Assembly (NCBI GenBank): GCA_965250225.1
Contig: CBDFNQ010000028.1
Span: 1 to 64,000 of the forward strand
Direction: 5' to 3'
DNA: 64,000 bases
Source of the DNA: CBDEUK01 sp965250225
GTDB lineage: Bacteria; Pseudomonadota; Gammaproteobacteria; Eutrophobiales; Eutrophobiaceae
The notes beneath the pieces are model-generated. The model had not been told where the DNA came from. It searched no databases and worked only from the letters and a program-made list of their open reading frames with translations. A program made the translations under genes and the position numbers. This document shows positions 37,536 to 45,611 of the stretch, piece after piece. Numbering within the stretch: position 1 is the stretch's first letter; each line of letters begins with the position of its first letter.

Positions 37536-38744
37536 ATGATGAAATCAAATAAACTTTTAAAAGGTGCATGCGTTGCCGCAGTGGCAGCAATGTTACCTCT
37601 ATCACAAGCAGCCAATGCTGAGGTTAATATCTCAGGCTGGATTAATGAAGGTATTACTTTCTATGATGACGGTGTCAATAGCGATGCAGTACAGGTTACT
37701 GATAACGGTACTACTTTGGGTAGTCGTATCACACTGTCTGGCTCAACTGCACTGCCAAACAGTGGTTTGACAGCGGGCTTTGAAACCATCTTGGAACCAA
37801 GATCTTCAGACCCAGCTAATGTGTTAGGCCTTGGTTCTACTGGCGCATTCAACAGCGATACAAACGGTCAAGCTATTGGCGTGTTAGGTTCTAGCGTTAA
37901 TGTTGGTGGTGCCTTTGGTAAGATCACTGTTGGCCTGCAAAGTATGCCGACTGATAACATTGCGGTTCTGGCTGATCCTTCATTGACCTTATGGTCTTCT
38001 ATCTCTCCAGTATTCCGTGGCAATGGTGCTACCATCCAGGGTTTGGGTGCTGGCGCAACAAACACTACATGGGGTTCTTTCCTGCAGTGTTTGACCGTAC
38101 CTGGTCTGGGTATTGGTATTGACTGTAACGGTATCTATCGTAATGGTGTTCGTTATGACTTGCCTGCTTTTGGTCCTGTCAGCGTTGCCGTTGGTGCTGC
38201 GAACGATGATGTTTATGATGTCGCAGTGAAATATAGTGGCCAACTGGGTCGTATGACCGCTAATGTACACGGTGGTTATGCCATTAACCAGGGCGGTGGT
38301 GGTTCAAACGCTGGTGGTTCTGAGTCTGAAACCTTTCAAATTCAAGCGGGTTTGCTGGATCCAGTGACCGGTCTGTTCGGTTCTATCGCCTTCCAAACGG
38401 AAGAAGCTGATGGTGTTGCTGTTGGCGCACTTACAGGTGATGATACCGATGCATACTGGTTCAAAGGTGGTATCAAGAAAGGCTTCAACAGCTTGGGCGA
38501 TACGGCAATTACCTTTAACTATGGTATGTACAATGACCAGTTTGGTGCTGGCGGTAACGGCATCACCGGTTCTGAAGTAGAACGTATCGGTGTTTCTGTT
38601 GACCAGTATTTTGGTAGCAGCTTGATCCTCTACGGTGTCTATGAGCAACTGGATCTGGATGTCGACGGTGCTGGTACCGCTGCTTTTTATAGTGGCGCAC
38701 AAGAGCTGGATGTCTTTACTCTTGGTTTGACCTACTTCTTCTAA
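37536..38744 (+). CDS. Outer membrane porin
   Basis: A 402-residue porin with a classic signal peptide (LKGACVAAVAAMLPLSQAAN, cleaved before AEVNISGW) and beta-strand alternation throughout, ending in the aromatic FTLGLTYFF that directs barrel insertion. Loops rich in Gly, Asn and Asp fit the trimeric general porins of Gram-negative bacteria. A strong ribosome binding site (GAGGAGGAAATG) and a UUCG-loop terminator frame a single-gene unit, so it is probably highly expressed. A cysteine pair in one loop (LQCLTVPGLGIGIDCNG) is unusual and could form a disulfide. Confidence 0.88.
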   Translation: MMKSNKLLKGACVAAVAAMLPLSQAANAEVNISGWINEGITFYDDGVNSDAVQVTDNGTTLGSRITLSGSTALPNSGLTAGFETILEPRSSDPANVLGLGSTGAFNSDTNGQAIGVLGSSVNVGGAFGKITVGLQSMPTDNIAVLADPSLTLWSSISPVFRGNGATIQGLGAGATNTTWGSFLQCLTVPGLGIGIDCNGIYRNGVRYDLPAFGPVSVAVGAANDDVYDVAVKYSGQLGRMTANVHGGYAINQGGGGSNAGGSESETFQIQAGLLDPVTGLFGSIAFQTEEADGVAVGALTGDDTDAYWFKGGIKKGFNSLGDTAITFNYGMYNDQFGAGGNGITGSEVERIGVSVDQYFGSSLILYGVYEQLDLDVDGAGTAAFYSGAQELDVFTLGLTYFF

Positions 38745-38774
38745 GATTTATTTAGAAGATAGTTATGATACAAA

Positions 38775-38799
38775 GGTGTCAGGCTTAAACCTGATATCC
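38775..38799. repeat. CTTAAG-type palindrome, copy 2
   Basis: GGTGTCAGGCTTAAACCTGA followed by TATCC, a slightly decayed member of the family at 37131. Confidence 0.65.
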
Positions 38800-38802
38800 T
38801 AT

Positions 38803-38832
38803 AAAAAAGACCTCTTCGGAGGTCTTTTTTTT
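38803..38832 (+). terminator. Intrinsic terminator of the porin gene
   Basis: GACCTC, a TTCG tetraloop and GAGGTC, preceded by A-run and followed by eight T residues: a very stable, nearly ideal terminator. Confidence 0.92.
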
Positions 38833-38924
38833 GTCCATCATACCTACCGGCGCGACCGCCAAGGAAGGTGAGAGAGTAGGAAATGAAGGAACAATCTCCT
38901 GCTACAGCCGGTATCCAGTATGAG

Positions 38925-38947
38925 ACATCAAGCTTATGCCTGACACC
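38925..38947. repeat. CTTAAG-type palindrome, copy 3 (decayed)
   Basis: ACATCAAGCTTATGCCTGAC followed by ACC: half of the palindrome is well kept, the other changed. Confidence 0.5.
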
Positions 38948-39040
38948 AGGAACCGTGATAGTCTTTGCGTCTAGATATTGACATTGCGGCTCTTAGAGCT
39001 ACAATAGCTATAAATTTAACAGTGTTAGAGATCAGTAGAG

Positions 39041-39286
39041 ATGAAAACATTGGGTGCCCGAGAAGCAAAAGAAAACTTTGGTAGTCTTATAGACACGGTC
39101 CAACGTGAACCTGTGACTATCCTGAAAAACGGACGTCCTTCTGCGGTCGTCGTCTCACCAGAAGATTATGCTCGAATGGGAGGCAGTCGTCAGCGTATTA
39201 TGGACTTGCAGAAACAAATAGCGGAGCAAGCAGAAGGCAGTGGATTAACGGCAGACATTTTAGCTGCCATAGTGAATGAGCGATAA
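39041..39286 (+). CDS. Phd/YefM-type antitoxin
   Basis: The 81-residue protein begins MKTLGAREAKENFGSLIDTV and continues REPVTILKNGRPSAVVVSPE DYARM, the typical Phd/YefM DNA-binding fold; the C-terminal part (LQKQIAEQAEGSGLTADILA) would wrap the toxin. It overlaps the downstream PIN-domain gene by 11 bases. The pair would repress its own promoter near 39000, where TAGAGATCAGTAGAG lies before the start. Confidence 0.88.
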   Translation: MKTLGAREAKENFGSLIDTVQREPVTILKNGRPSAVVVSPEDYARMGGSRQRIMDLQKQIAEQAEGSGLTADILAAIVNER

Positions 39287-39695
39287 ACCTCGCATCATCA
39301 TTGATACCAATATCCTGATTAGTAGTATGGCATTTATGGAGAGCGTCCCACAACAGGCTGTAAACAGGGCTCTGGAATTAGGTGTATTACTTTTTACACT
39401 GGCTACTTTGGAGGAATTTAAAGAGGTTATATTACGTCCAAAGTTCGACAAATATATTGAGCGTGATCTTCGAATAGCCTATTTTTTTGAAATTTCCACC
39501 TCATCCTTGATGGTGAAACCTAAAGCCTGTTCACACGTTTGCCGTGACTTAAATGATCAAAAATTTCTGGAAGCATATCAAGGTGGAGAGGCCGAGTATT
39601 TGATTAGTGGTGATCAGGATTTATTGATTTTGAAAAATGACGCGTTACAAGTGTTAAGTCTCGATGAGTTTTTATCCGTGGTTAAAGAGAGATGA
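39276..39695 (+). CDS. PIN-domain toxin
   Basis: The 139-residue protein has the PIN-type nuclease acidic residues: RIIIDTNILISSMA (first D), TLATLEEFKEVILRPKFDKY (E), CSHVCRDLNDQKFLEAYQGG with the paired acids, and AEYLISGDQDLLILK (last D). This form is the 'putative toxin-antitoxin system toxin component, PIN family' rather than classical VapC. It should be an RNase neutralised by the overlapping Phd-like antitoxin. A weak T-rich hairpin follows at 39708-39737. Confidence 0.87.
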   Translation: MSDKPRIIIDTNILISSMAFMESVPQQAVNRALELGVLLFTLATLEEFKEVILRPKFDKYIERDLRIAYFFEISTSSLMVKPKACSHVCRDLNDQKFLEAYQGGEAEYLISGDQDLLILKNDALQVLSLDEFLSVVKER

Positions 39696-39813
39696 TCATA
39701 ACACTCTGTAAAAGACCTCTTTTTAGATCTTTTTTTCATTCGTTATTTAAATGTTGTAAACTTCCTGAGCTCTATAGACTCTAATCTGCTCAAGACGAAA
39801 AACTATTATTATT

Positions 39814-40773
39814 ATGAAAATGCTTAAAATTCAATTCATTACTTTGTTTATTATCAGTCAGTTATTGTTATCAAGTAATACTTTTGCCCTCGATTTATTT
39901 GGTGAAGATGAAGATGTTATTTGGGAAGTCGGCAAGAACGTTTATTTTAAATACGCTGAGCAAGATGATTCTAAATTTGGTAAGAATGATCATCCTGCCA
40001 AGTTAGACGTAAAAGACATCAGTCTGGCACTGGAATCTCTGGAAATCTGGCAAAAGGAGACAGTTGGTTCCGATGAAGAACCAGAGTTCGTCTTTACCTT
40101 TAAACAATCGCGATATCTTGGAGAATATCTTGCCAAAGGGCTGAGAAATGCAAAACCTGAACAGGACATCATTTTTGCATTGGATAAAAAGAGTGATCGA
40201 TTGTTTGGCTTAAAGACAGACACGTTTTATGTCGCAGGTCGTGCATTTTATAAAGAGGGTAAGTTGAGTATTATCTTGGGTGACTATGATCGACCACGTT
40301 TAGAAGGTTATGAAGCCGCCTATGATCCAACACATGTCGGTATTGTGAAATATCAATTTAATCATGGTTCTCGTTCTGGCAATTTTCTTGGGACACCTTT
40401 TGATAAAGCGGTTATTAAAATACCAGGTGTTGAAAATAAAAAATTCAAGAAAAGCAGACGCGACTGGTTTGTGATTGATGTGAAACTCGCAGCAGAAAGT
40501 TATATAGCAATAAAACAAGCAAGAGAAAATCCAGTCACACAAAGAGATAAACAATTTGAAATTGAATCGGCAAAGTTAGCCAAAGAACGACGCGAGATGC
40601 GTCTGGAATTGGCCAGAATACGAAAACAAATGAAAGAATCCGACGGTACAAATGGTCAACAAGGTCTATCTATTGAAGAGAGACTGAAAAAACTAGACGG
40701 ATTAAAGCAGCAGGATTTAATATCTGAAAGTGAATATGATCAGCAGAGAAATAAAATTTTAGAAGAACTTTAA
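39814..40773 (+). CDS. Exported hypothetical protein with C-terminal SHOCT domain
   Basis: A 319-residue protein. A signal peptide (IQFITLFIISQLLLSSNTFA) is followed by an unrecognised domain of about 200 residues (VIWEVGKNVYFKYAEQDDSK...IIFALDKKSDRLFGLKTDTF), a charged helical stretch (KLAKERREMRLELARIRKQM) and a SHOCT motif at the end (SIEERLKKLDGLKQQDLISE, then YDQQRNKILEEL). SHOCT segments are short oligomerisation modules. A signal peptide on a SHOCT protein places it in the periplasm or envelope. Function unknown. Confidence 0.7.
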   Translation: MKMLKIQFITLFIISQLLLSSNTFALDLFGEDEDVIWEVGKNVYFKYAEQDDSKFGKNDHPAKLDVKDISLALESLEIWQKETVGSDEEPEFVFTFKQSRYLGEYLAKGLRNAKPEQDIIFALDKKSDRLFGLKTDTFYVAGRAFYKEGKLSIILGDYDRPRLEGYEAAYDPTHVGIVKYQFNHGSRSGNFLGTPFDKAVIKIPGVENKKFKKSRRDWFVIDVKLAAESYIAIKQARENPVTQRDKQFEIESAKLAKERREMRLELARIRKQMKESDGTNGQQGLSIEERLKKLDGLKQQDLISESEYDQQRNKILEEL

Positions 40774-40787
40774 ATATTAACATTTTA

Positions 40788-40805
40788 GACAGGCTTAAGC
40801 CTGTC
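40788..40805. repeat. CTTAAG-centred palindrome, copy 4 (perfect)
   Basis: GACAGGCTTAAGCCTGTC is an 18-base perfect palindrome between two genes. Confidence 0.8.
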
Positions 40806-40851
40806 ATCGTAGAAGTAATAGGATGATGATACTTAATCAGGGAGAAATATT

Positions 40852-41052
40852 ATGTCAATGATGATAAGTGAGCTATATGATGCTTTGAAATCTGCCGGTG
40901 CAGATGAGGACAAAGCCAGAGATGCCGCGTCTGCGGTCGCTAGGTTTGATGACAGATTTAATAAAATTGAAGCTGAGTTTATGTTGCTTAAATGGATGGT
41001 TGCATTTAATTTGGCATTCACTATGGCAGTTCTATGGAAAATTTTCAGTTAA
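40852..41052 (+). CDS. Small membrane-anchored coiled-coil protein
   Basis: A 66-residue protein with an amphipathic helical N-terminal part (SELYDALKSAGADEDKARDA, AASAVARFDDRFNKIEAEF) and one C-terminal membrane helix (LLKWMVAFNLAFTMAVLWKI). This layout resembles small DUF1640/CCDC90-like proteins. The ribosome binding site GGGAGAAAT precedes the ATG. It stands alone between two CTTAAG-type palindromes. Function unknown. Confidence 0.6.
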   Translation: MSMMISELYDALKSAGADEDKARDAASAVARFDDRFNKIEAEFMLLKWMVAFNLAFTMAVLWKIFS

Positions 41053-41069
41053 AATAATCGGGTAAATGA

Positions 41070-41085
41070 TCGGGCTTAAGCCTGA
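41070..41085. repeat. CTTAAG-centred palindrome, copy 5
   Basis: TCGGGCTTAAGCCTGA, one mismatched pair, lying just before the prolyl aminopeptidase gene. Confidence 0.7.
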
Positions 41086-41115
41086 CCCCACAGAAATCTT
41101 TTGCAAGCCCTTAAT

Positions 41116-42066
41116 ATGAGAACCTTGTATCCAGAGCTCGAACCTAATTTTCATTCGTTCTTAGAAACACAATCCAACGATAAAATCTATCTTGAAGAAT
41201 GTGGTAACCCAGAAGGGATCCCCGTGATTTTTCTTCATGGCGGCCCAGGTTCTGGTTGTAATGAAAATCATCGCCGTTATTTTAATCCTGAAAAATATAG
41301 AATCATTATCTTTGACCAAAGAGGGTGTAACCGTTCGACTCCACAGGGTGGTATAAGGTTTAATACAACCCAGGATATTCTTTCCGATATGGAAGCCATC
41401 CGTAAACAATTAAAAATTATCAAATGGGTTGTTTTTGGCGGCTCGTGGGGTTCAACACTTGCTTTACTTTACGCAGAGCAATGTCCAAAAAATATTTCTG
41501 GTATTATTTTGCGCGGAAGTTTTTTGGCGCGGCAAACGGATCTTGACTGGTTCTTAAGTAAAGGCGTTGGTAAAATCTTTCCTGATTACTGGAATGAATT
41601 TTCTCAATCATTTTCAGATTTTCAATTTGAAAATCCAATCAAGACCATTTCAAATCTAATGTTTTCAGATGATCGTGAGCAACAACTCAAGGTTTCAATT
41701 GCCTGGGCAACGTGGGCAGGTCGTATAGTGACATCCAACATTACTTCTCAATATAGACTGGAAGTTGATGATGAAGATAAATTAATCAATGAAACTCGAA
41801 TTGAAATGCATTATGCATTGAATCGCTATTTTATTTCTAAAAATCAGATCCTCGAGAATATTGATAAAATCCCTGATGTACAGATTAGTATTATTCATGG
41901 CAGAAAAGATCTTACCTGCTTGCCAGAGTCTTCCTGGTTGTTACACAAGGAAATAGTAGGTTCGGATTTAACAATTGTTTCAGATGCCGGGCATTTGGCC
42001 AGTGAACCCGCTATGATTGATGCACTGATAGCAGCAACGGATAAAATGGCTAAATTATTATCATGA
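41116..42066 (+). CDS. pip: Prolyl aminopeptidase
   Basis: A 316-residue alpha/beta hydrolase that removes N-terminal proline from peptides. The oxyanion region HGGPGSGCNENHRRYFNPEK, the substrate segment IIIFDQRGCNRSTPQGG, the nucleophile elbow FGGSWGSTLALLYAEQCPKN (Ser) and the late acid and histidine in IIHGRKDLTCLPESSW and SDAGHLASEP are all present. The start MRTLYPELEP is the family's usual beginning and is chosen over the upstream TTG at 41101. It overlaps folP by 4 bases (ATGA), so the two are translationally coupled. Cytoplasmic. Confidence 0.93.
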   Translation: MRTLYPELEPNFHSFLETQSNDKIYLEECGNPEGIPVIFLHGGPGSGCNENHRRYFNPEKYRIIIFDQRGCNRSTPQGGIRFNTTQDILSDMEAIRKQLKIIKWVVFGGSWGSTLALLYAEQCPKNISGIILRGSFLARQTDLDWFLSKGVGKIFPDYWNEFSQSFSDFQFENPIKTISNLMFSDDREQQLKVSIAWATWAGRIVTSNITSQYRLEVDDEDKLINETRIEMHYALNRYFISKNQILENIDKIPDVQISIIHGRKDLTCLPESSWLLHKEIVGSDLTIVSDAGHLASEPAMIDALIAATDKMAKLLS

Positions 42067-42881
42067 TAAATCATTATAAAAAACCATTGCTTATGGGAAT
42101 TCTAAACGCAACCCCAGATAGTTTTTCTGATGGTGGCCTACATAATGAATTTGATTCGGCGATTTCACATGTTCGATCGATGATTGAACAAGGTGCAGAT
42201 ATGGTCGATGTCGGTGGTGAATCAACGCGGCCAGGTTCAGAAAGAGTTAGTGTTGAAGAACAGCTGGATAGAACGATTGATATTATCGCTGAGTGTCGTA
42301 AACAAGTTCCACAACAGATTGAAATCAGTATTGATACAACGAGAGCACCCGTAGCTGAAAAAGCACTCAATGTTGGTGCTACAATTATCAATGATGTTTC
42401 TGCTGGTAGCGAAGACCCTGAAATATTTTCTCTGGCTGCGGAACGTAAAATACCGATTTGTCTCATGCATATGCAAGGCAGTCCTGGAAACATGCAGGAT
42501 AATCCAACTTATGACGATGTTGTTGAAGATATAAAGCGGTACTTACTGGAAAGAGTTGAAATAGCCATCAAGGCCGGAGTTGAAAAAGAACGGGTCATTC
42601 TTGACCCGGGTATTGGCTTTGGAAAAACTCGCGATCACAATCTCCAGCTTCTAAACAATCTGAATGTGTTTGTAGAGACTGGATTTAATATATTATTGGG
42701 TACGAGTCGCAAGCGTTTTATGGGGACTCTTTGTAATGTTACTGAAGCTGATGAATTGGTATCAGCAACCTGTGCAACAACAGCTTTAGGTGTACAGGCA
42801 GGTGTCCGTATCTTTCGTGTACATGATGTTAAAGAAAACCGCCAGGCAGCCGATGTTGCATATGCTATTTTAAATCAATGA
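42063..42881 (+). CDS. folP: Dihydropteroate synthase
   Basis: A 272-residue TIM-barrel enzyme that joins p-aminobenzoate to the pterin diphosphate in folate synthesis. The signatures are MGILNATPDSFSDGGLHNEF, GADMVDVGGESTRPGSERV, ISIDTTRAPVAEKAL, INDVSAG, ICLMHMQGSPGNMQ and VILDPGIGFGKTRDHN. Complete and normal in length. In other gammaproteobacteria folP follows ftsH; here it follows pip. A second, DHPS-like protein is encoded at 46801 and probably serves methanopterin rather than folate, so both pathways seem to coexist. Confidence 0.95.
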   Translation: MINHYKKPLLMGILNATPDSFSDGGLHNEFDSAISHVRSMIEQGADMVDVGGESTRPGSERVSVEEQLDRTIDIIAECRKQVPQQIEISIDTTRAPVAEKALNVGATIINDVSAGSEDPEIFSLAAERKIPICLMHMQGSPGNMQDNPTYDDVVEDIKRYLLERVEIAIKAGVEKERVILDPGIGFGKTRDHNLQLLNNLNVFVETGFNILLGTSRKRFMGTLCNVTEADELVSATCATTALGVQAGVRIFRVHDVKENRQAADVAYAILNQ

Positions 42882-42959
42882 GTTATAAATATTCTTGCCT
42901 ATTTTATACAAATTGACTACAGTTAATGTCATCTTATTACAATGTAATTCAATTTAATT

Positions 42960-43181
42960 ATGACACAAATTACTGCCAGGCTACCTGAAGAATTAATGCA
43001 ATCACTTGATGCCGTAGTGCTCGCAAGTGGGCGTCCACGATCTGAATTGATCCGTAAAGCGATCGAAGCTTACGTGGAAGATTACAAGGATCTGTCTTTG
43101 GCATTGGATCGACTCAGAGATCCATCTGATCCTGTTTTAGATTGGGAAGACGTAAAACGTGAATTACTTGCTGAAAATTAA
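42960..43181 (+). CDS. Ribbon-helix-helix antitoxin (ParD/CopG type)
   Basis: A 73-residue protein starting MTQITARLPEELMQSLDAVV, then RPRSELIRKAIEAYVEDYKD, the ribbon-helix-helix DNA-binding motif. The C-terminal tail (DPSDPVLDWEDVKRELLAEN) is the toxin-binding part. It overlaps the ParE/RelE gene by 23 bases. It should repress its own promoter in the 42882-42959 gap. Confidence 0.87.
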   Translation: MTQITARLPEELMQSLDAVVLASGRPRSELIRKAIEAYVEDYKDLSLALDRLRDPSDPVLDWEDVKRELLAEN

Positions 43182-43416
43182 AGCCAGTGCAAAGAAATCT
43201 CTTCAAAAAATAGATAAACAAGATCGTACTCGTTTGATCAAGGCGATTGATGAACTTCTTGAACATCCGTATAAAGGTAGTCAGTTGAAAGGTGAACTGA
43301 CTGGTCTAAGAAGAATTAGAGTCGGTCCATATCGAATTATCTATGAAATACAAAAACACGAACTGATAATACTTGTCCTTAGAGTAGGGTATCGTAAAGA
43401 AATTTATCGATTTTAA
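43159..43416 (+). CDS. RelE/ParE-type toxin
   Basis: An 85-residue protein with the RelE/ParE fold: LLKIKASAKKSLQKIDKQDR, then DELLEHPYKGSQLKGELTGL, then RRIRVGPYRIIYEIQKHELI and LVLRVGYRKEIYRF. The R-x-G-x-Y-R-I-I-Y segment and the C-terminal VGYR-x-x-x-Y end are the usual toxin landmarks. The start is GTG inside the antitoxin gene; a TTG nine bases later is also possible. It would act on ribosome-bound mRNA or gyrase; the sequence does not decide which. Confidence 0.87.
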   Translation: MNYLLKIKASAKKSLQKIDKQDRTRLIKAIDELLEHPYKGSQLKGELTGLRRIRVGPYRIIYEIQKHELIILVLRVGYRKEIYRF

Positions 43417-43426
43417 ATTAAAAGTT

Positions 43427-44587
43427 TTAAATTATTTCTTCTGAAGCTATTTTTTTCGAGTTCTTCATGTTCCTGAATAGGACCGGTTTCTCCTCAAGTT
43501 CAGGTGTGCCGGCAATTCTGCCAATACCATCTACGGTATCAACCAATTCCTGATGGTGAGGTGATTTACTACAGACTGGGTCGGCATTGGTTGCATCACC
43601 TGTGAGCATAAAAGCCTGACATCGACAGCCACCTAAATCCTTTTCTTTTTCGGGGCAAGTCCTGCAAGGTTCTTTCATCCATTTCAGACCACGAAATTTA
43701 TTGAAGTCAGGTGATTCATTCCATATCCAGTCAATACTATGATCCTGTACGCTGGGCAATTCCAGTCCGGGTAATTGACGGGCAGCATGACAAGGCAGGG
43801 CGAGACCATCAGGCGTGATAGTAAGAAAAATAGCTCCCCATCCATCCATACATTTTTTCGGTCTGTCTTCAAAGTAGTCAGGAATGACATAATAAATCTT
43901 CATTTTGCCCTTTAGTTTTTCCTGATATTCTTTTGCCACCGTTTCGGCATTTGCTAACTGTTCTCGAGTAGGGATGAGATAGTTTTTGTTATGAAAGGCC
44001 CAACCATAATACTGTGTCGTTGCTAACTCAACGTAGTCCGCATCAAGTGATACGGCAAGATCCAGAATTTCTTTCACATAAGGTTCATTCTGACGATGTA
44101 AAACAAAACAGAGTACCATGGGGTAACCATGTTTTTTGACGGCTCGGGCCATTTCCAGTTTGTGTTCGAAGGCATCCGTTCCCGCAATAAAATTATTCAG
44201 ATCGGCACTACTGGCCTGGAAACTAACCTGTATATGATCAAGTCCTGCTTCTTTGAATGCCTTGACTCTTTTTTCGTCCATGCCAATACCTGAGGTAATC
44301 AGGTTTGTGTAGAAGCCCAGTTGTCTCGCTTCAGCGATTAACTCTTCCAGGTCGGGACGTGTTAGAGGCTCACCACCGGAAAATCCCAACTGCGTTGAGC
44401 CCATCTTGCGGGCTTCACGCATAACCCGTATCCAGTCTTCGGTGCTGAGCTCATTTTTATATTTTGCCATGTCCACAGGGTTAGAGCAGTAAGGGCACTG
44501 CAGTGGACAAGCATAAGTGAGTTCTGCCAGTAGCCAGAGTGGAGGATTTATTTTATTTGTATTGGACCCAGCCGTTTTCATGGGCAA
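43427..44587 (-). CDS. pqqE: PqqE, radical SAM enzyme of PQQ synthesis
   Basis: A 386-residue radical SAM protein that cross-links the glutamate and tyrosine of the precursor peptide PqqA. The SAM iron-sulfur motif is CPLQCPYCSNP, then GSTQLGFSGGEPLTRPDLEE and LDHIQVSFQAS. The C-terminal SPASM cysteines appear in CMDGWGAIFLTITPDGLALP, CHAARQLPGLELP and CRTCPEKEKDLGGCRCQAF. Start MPMKTAGSN is chosen at 44587. It overlaps pqqD by 35 bases. Cytoplasmic, needs PqqD as peptide chaperone. Confidence 0.96.
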   Translation of the reverse strand: MPMKTAGSNTNKINPPLWLLAELTYACPLQCPYCSNPVDMAKYKNELSTEDWIRVMREARKMGSTQLGFSGGEPLTRPDLEELIAEARQLGFYTNLITSGIGMDEKRVKAFKEAGLDHIQVSFQASSADLNNFIAGTDAFEHKLEMARAVKKHGYPMVLCFVLHRQNEPYVKEILDLAVSLDADYVELATTQYYGWAFHNKNYLIPTREQLANAETVAKEYQEKLKGKMKIYYVIPDYFEDRPKKCMDGWGAIFLTITPDGLALPCHAARQLPGLELPSVQDHSIDWIWNESPDFNKFRGLKWMKEPCRTCPEKEKDLGGCRCQAFMLTGDATNADPVCSKSPHHQELVDTVDGIGRIAGTPELEEKPVLFRNMKNSKKIASEEII

Positions 44588-44846
44588 CCTCCAGGAATTT
44601 TTTTACATCATTATCAAGTTCAGTATCAGGATATTGTTTCTGCAATTGTCTGATAATTGCAGTGACATTATTTTTTCCATCGCATAATTTTAAAATTTCT
44701 GCTGAGCTTTGTCCCAGCTTCACCATGCCTTCCGGATACAATACGACGTGGCAATCCTGTACTTCTTCCCATTGGAGTCGATGTGTTGAAGCTATTTCCG
44801 GAACGACATCTAGTGTCAATTTTTCATTTACATCATCATTCAGCAT
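44553..44846 (-). CDS. pqqD: PqqD, peptide chaperone of PQQ synthesis
   Basis: The 97-residue protein has the PqqD winged-helix (RRE) fold that holds the precursor peptide for PqqE: HRLQWEEVQDCHVVLYPEGM, then VKLGQSSAEILKLCDGKNNV, then IIRQLQKQYPDTELDNDVKK and FLEVAHENGWVQ. This is the standard conserved order and length. It lies between pqqC (13-base gap) and pqqE (overlap), as expected in the operon. RRE means RiPP recognition element. Confidence 0.95.
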   Translation of the reverse strand: MLNDDVNEKLTLDVVPEIASTHRLQWEEVQDCHVVLYPEGMVKLGQSSAEILKLCDGKNNVTAIIRQLQKQYPDTELDNDVKKFLEVAHENGWVQYK

Positions 44847-44859
44847 CTTATTTTCTTAC

Positions 44860-45591
44860 TCAGTCAACATTATGATAAGGCGGTTTATTCTCAATATACG
44901 CCATCCACATACAATCACACATGGTCCAAAGGACATTCAGCTTAAATTGTAGAACATCTAGCATCATTTCCTGTTGCTCACGTGTTTTATAATAATCCAG
45001 AGTTATTTCAAGACCTCGTTCTACATCACGGCGCGCTTCTGTAAGACGTTTACTGAAGTAACGGAAACCTTTTTCCTGGTCTATCCAGGGGTATTTATCC
45101 GGCCAGTTATCGATTCGATCCTGATGGATCGTCGGTGCAAATAATTCAGTTAAAGAGGAACTGGCTGAAACCTGCCAGGGTTGTTGTTTGGCAAAATTGA
45201 TGTAGGCATCAATGGCAAACTTAACACCTGGTAAAAGATGTTTATGTGACAAGAGTTCATCTCGAGGCAAGCCGACAGCATCTCCAAGTTCCAACCAGGC
45301 TTCGATACCTCCAGTATCTTCTTCGTTGCCATCGTGATCGATTATACGTTGTATCCAGTGACGACGAACTTCACGATCCCAGCAGTTGGACATGACCGCA
45401 GCATCTTTTACCGGGATGGCAACCTGATAATAAAAACGATTGGCAACCCAGCCTTGTACAGCTTCTTTATCAAGTTCGCCATTATTCATCATGATGTGGA
45501 ACTCATGATTTCTATGATAGTACTTACCCTTGTCACGTAGTTTTTGTTCGAATTCTTCTTTTGACCAGGGTGTATCTACTTCAGTACTCAT
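44860..45591 (-). CDS. pqqC: PqqC, pyrroloquinoline-quinone synthase
   Basis: The 243-residue enzyme carries out the last ring closure and eight-electron oxidation to PQQ. Family segments: YHRNHEFHIMMNNGELDKEA, VQGWVANRFYYQVAIPVKDA, RRHWIQRIIDHDGN, GGIEAWLELGDAVGL, SSSLTELFAPTIHQDRIDNW and PWIDQEKGFRYFSKRLTEAR. Key histidines and tyrosines of the active site (HRNHEFH, YYQ, RIIDHD) are there. Length and ends are typical. Cytoplasmic, part of pqqBCDE. Confidence 0.96.
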   Translation of the reverse strand: MSTEVDTPWSKEEFEQKLRDKGKYYHRNHEFHIMMNNGELDKEAVQGWVANRFYYQVAIPVKDAAVMSNCWDREVRRHWIQRIIDHDGNEEDTGGIEAWLELGDAVGLPRDELLSHKHLLPGVKFAIDAYINFAKQQPWQVSASSSLTELFAPTIHQDRIDNWPDKYPWIDQEKGFRYFSKRLTEARRDVERGLEITLDYYKTREQQEMMLDVLQFKLNVLWTMCDCMWMAYIENKPPYHNVD

Positions 45592-45611
45592 ATTTCTATT
45601 TCTCCGACTAA

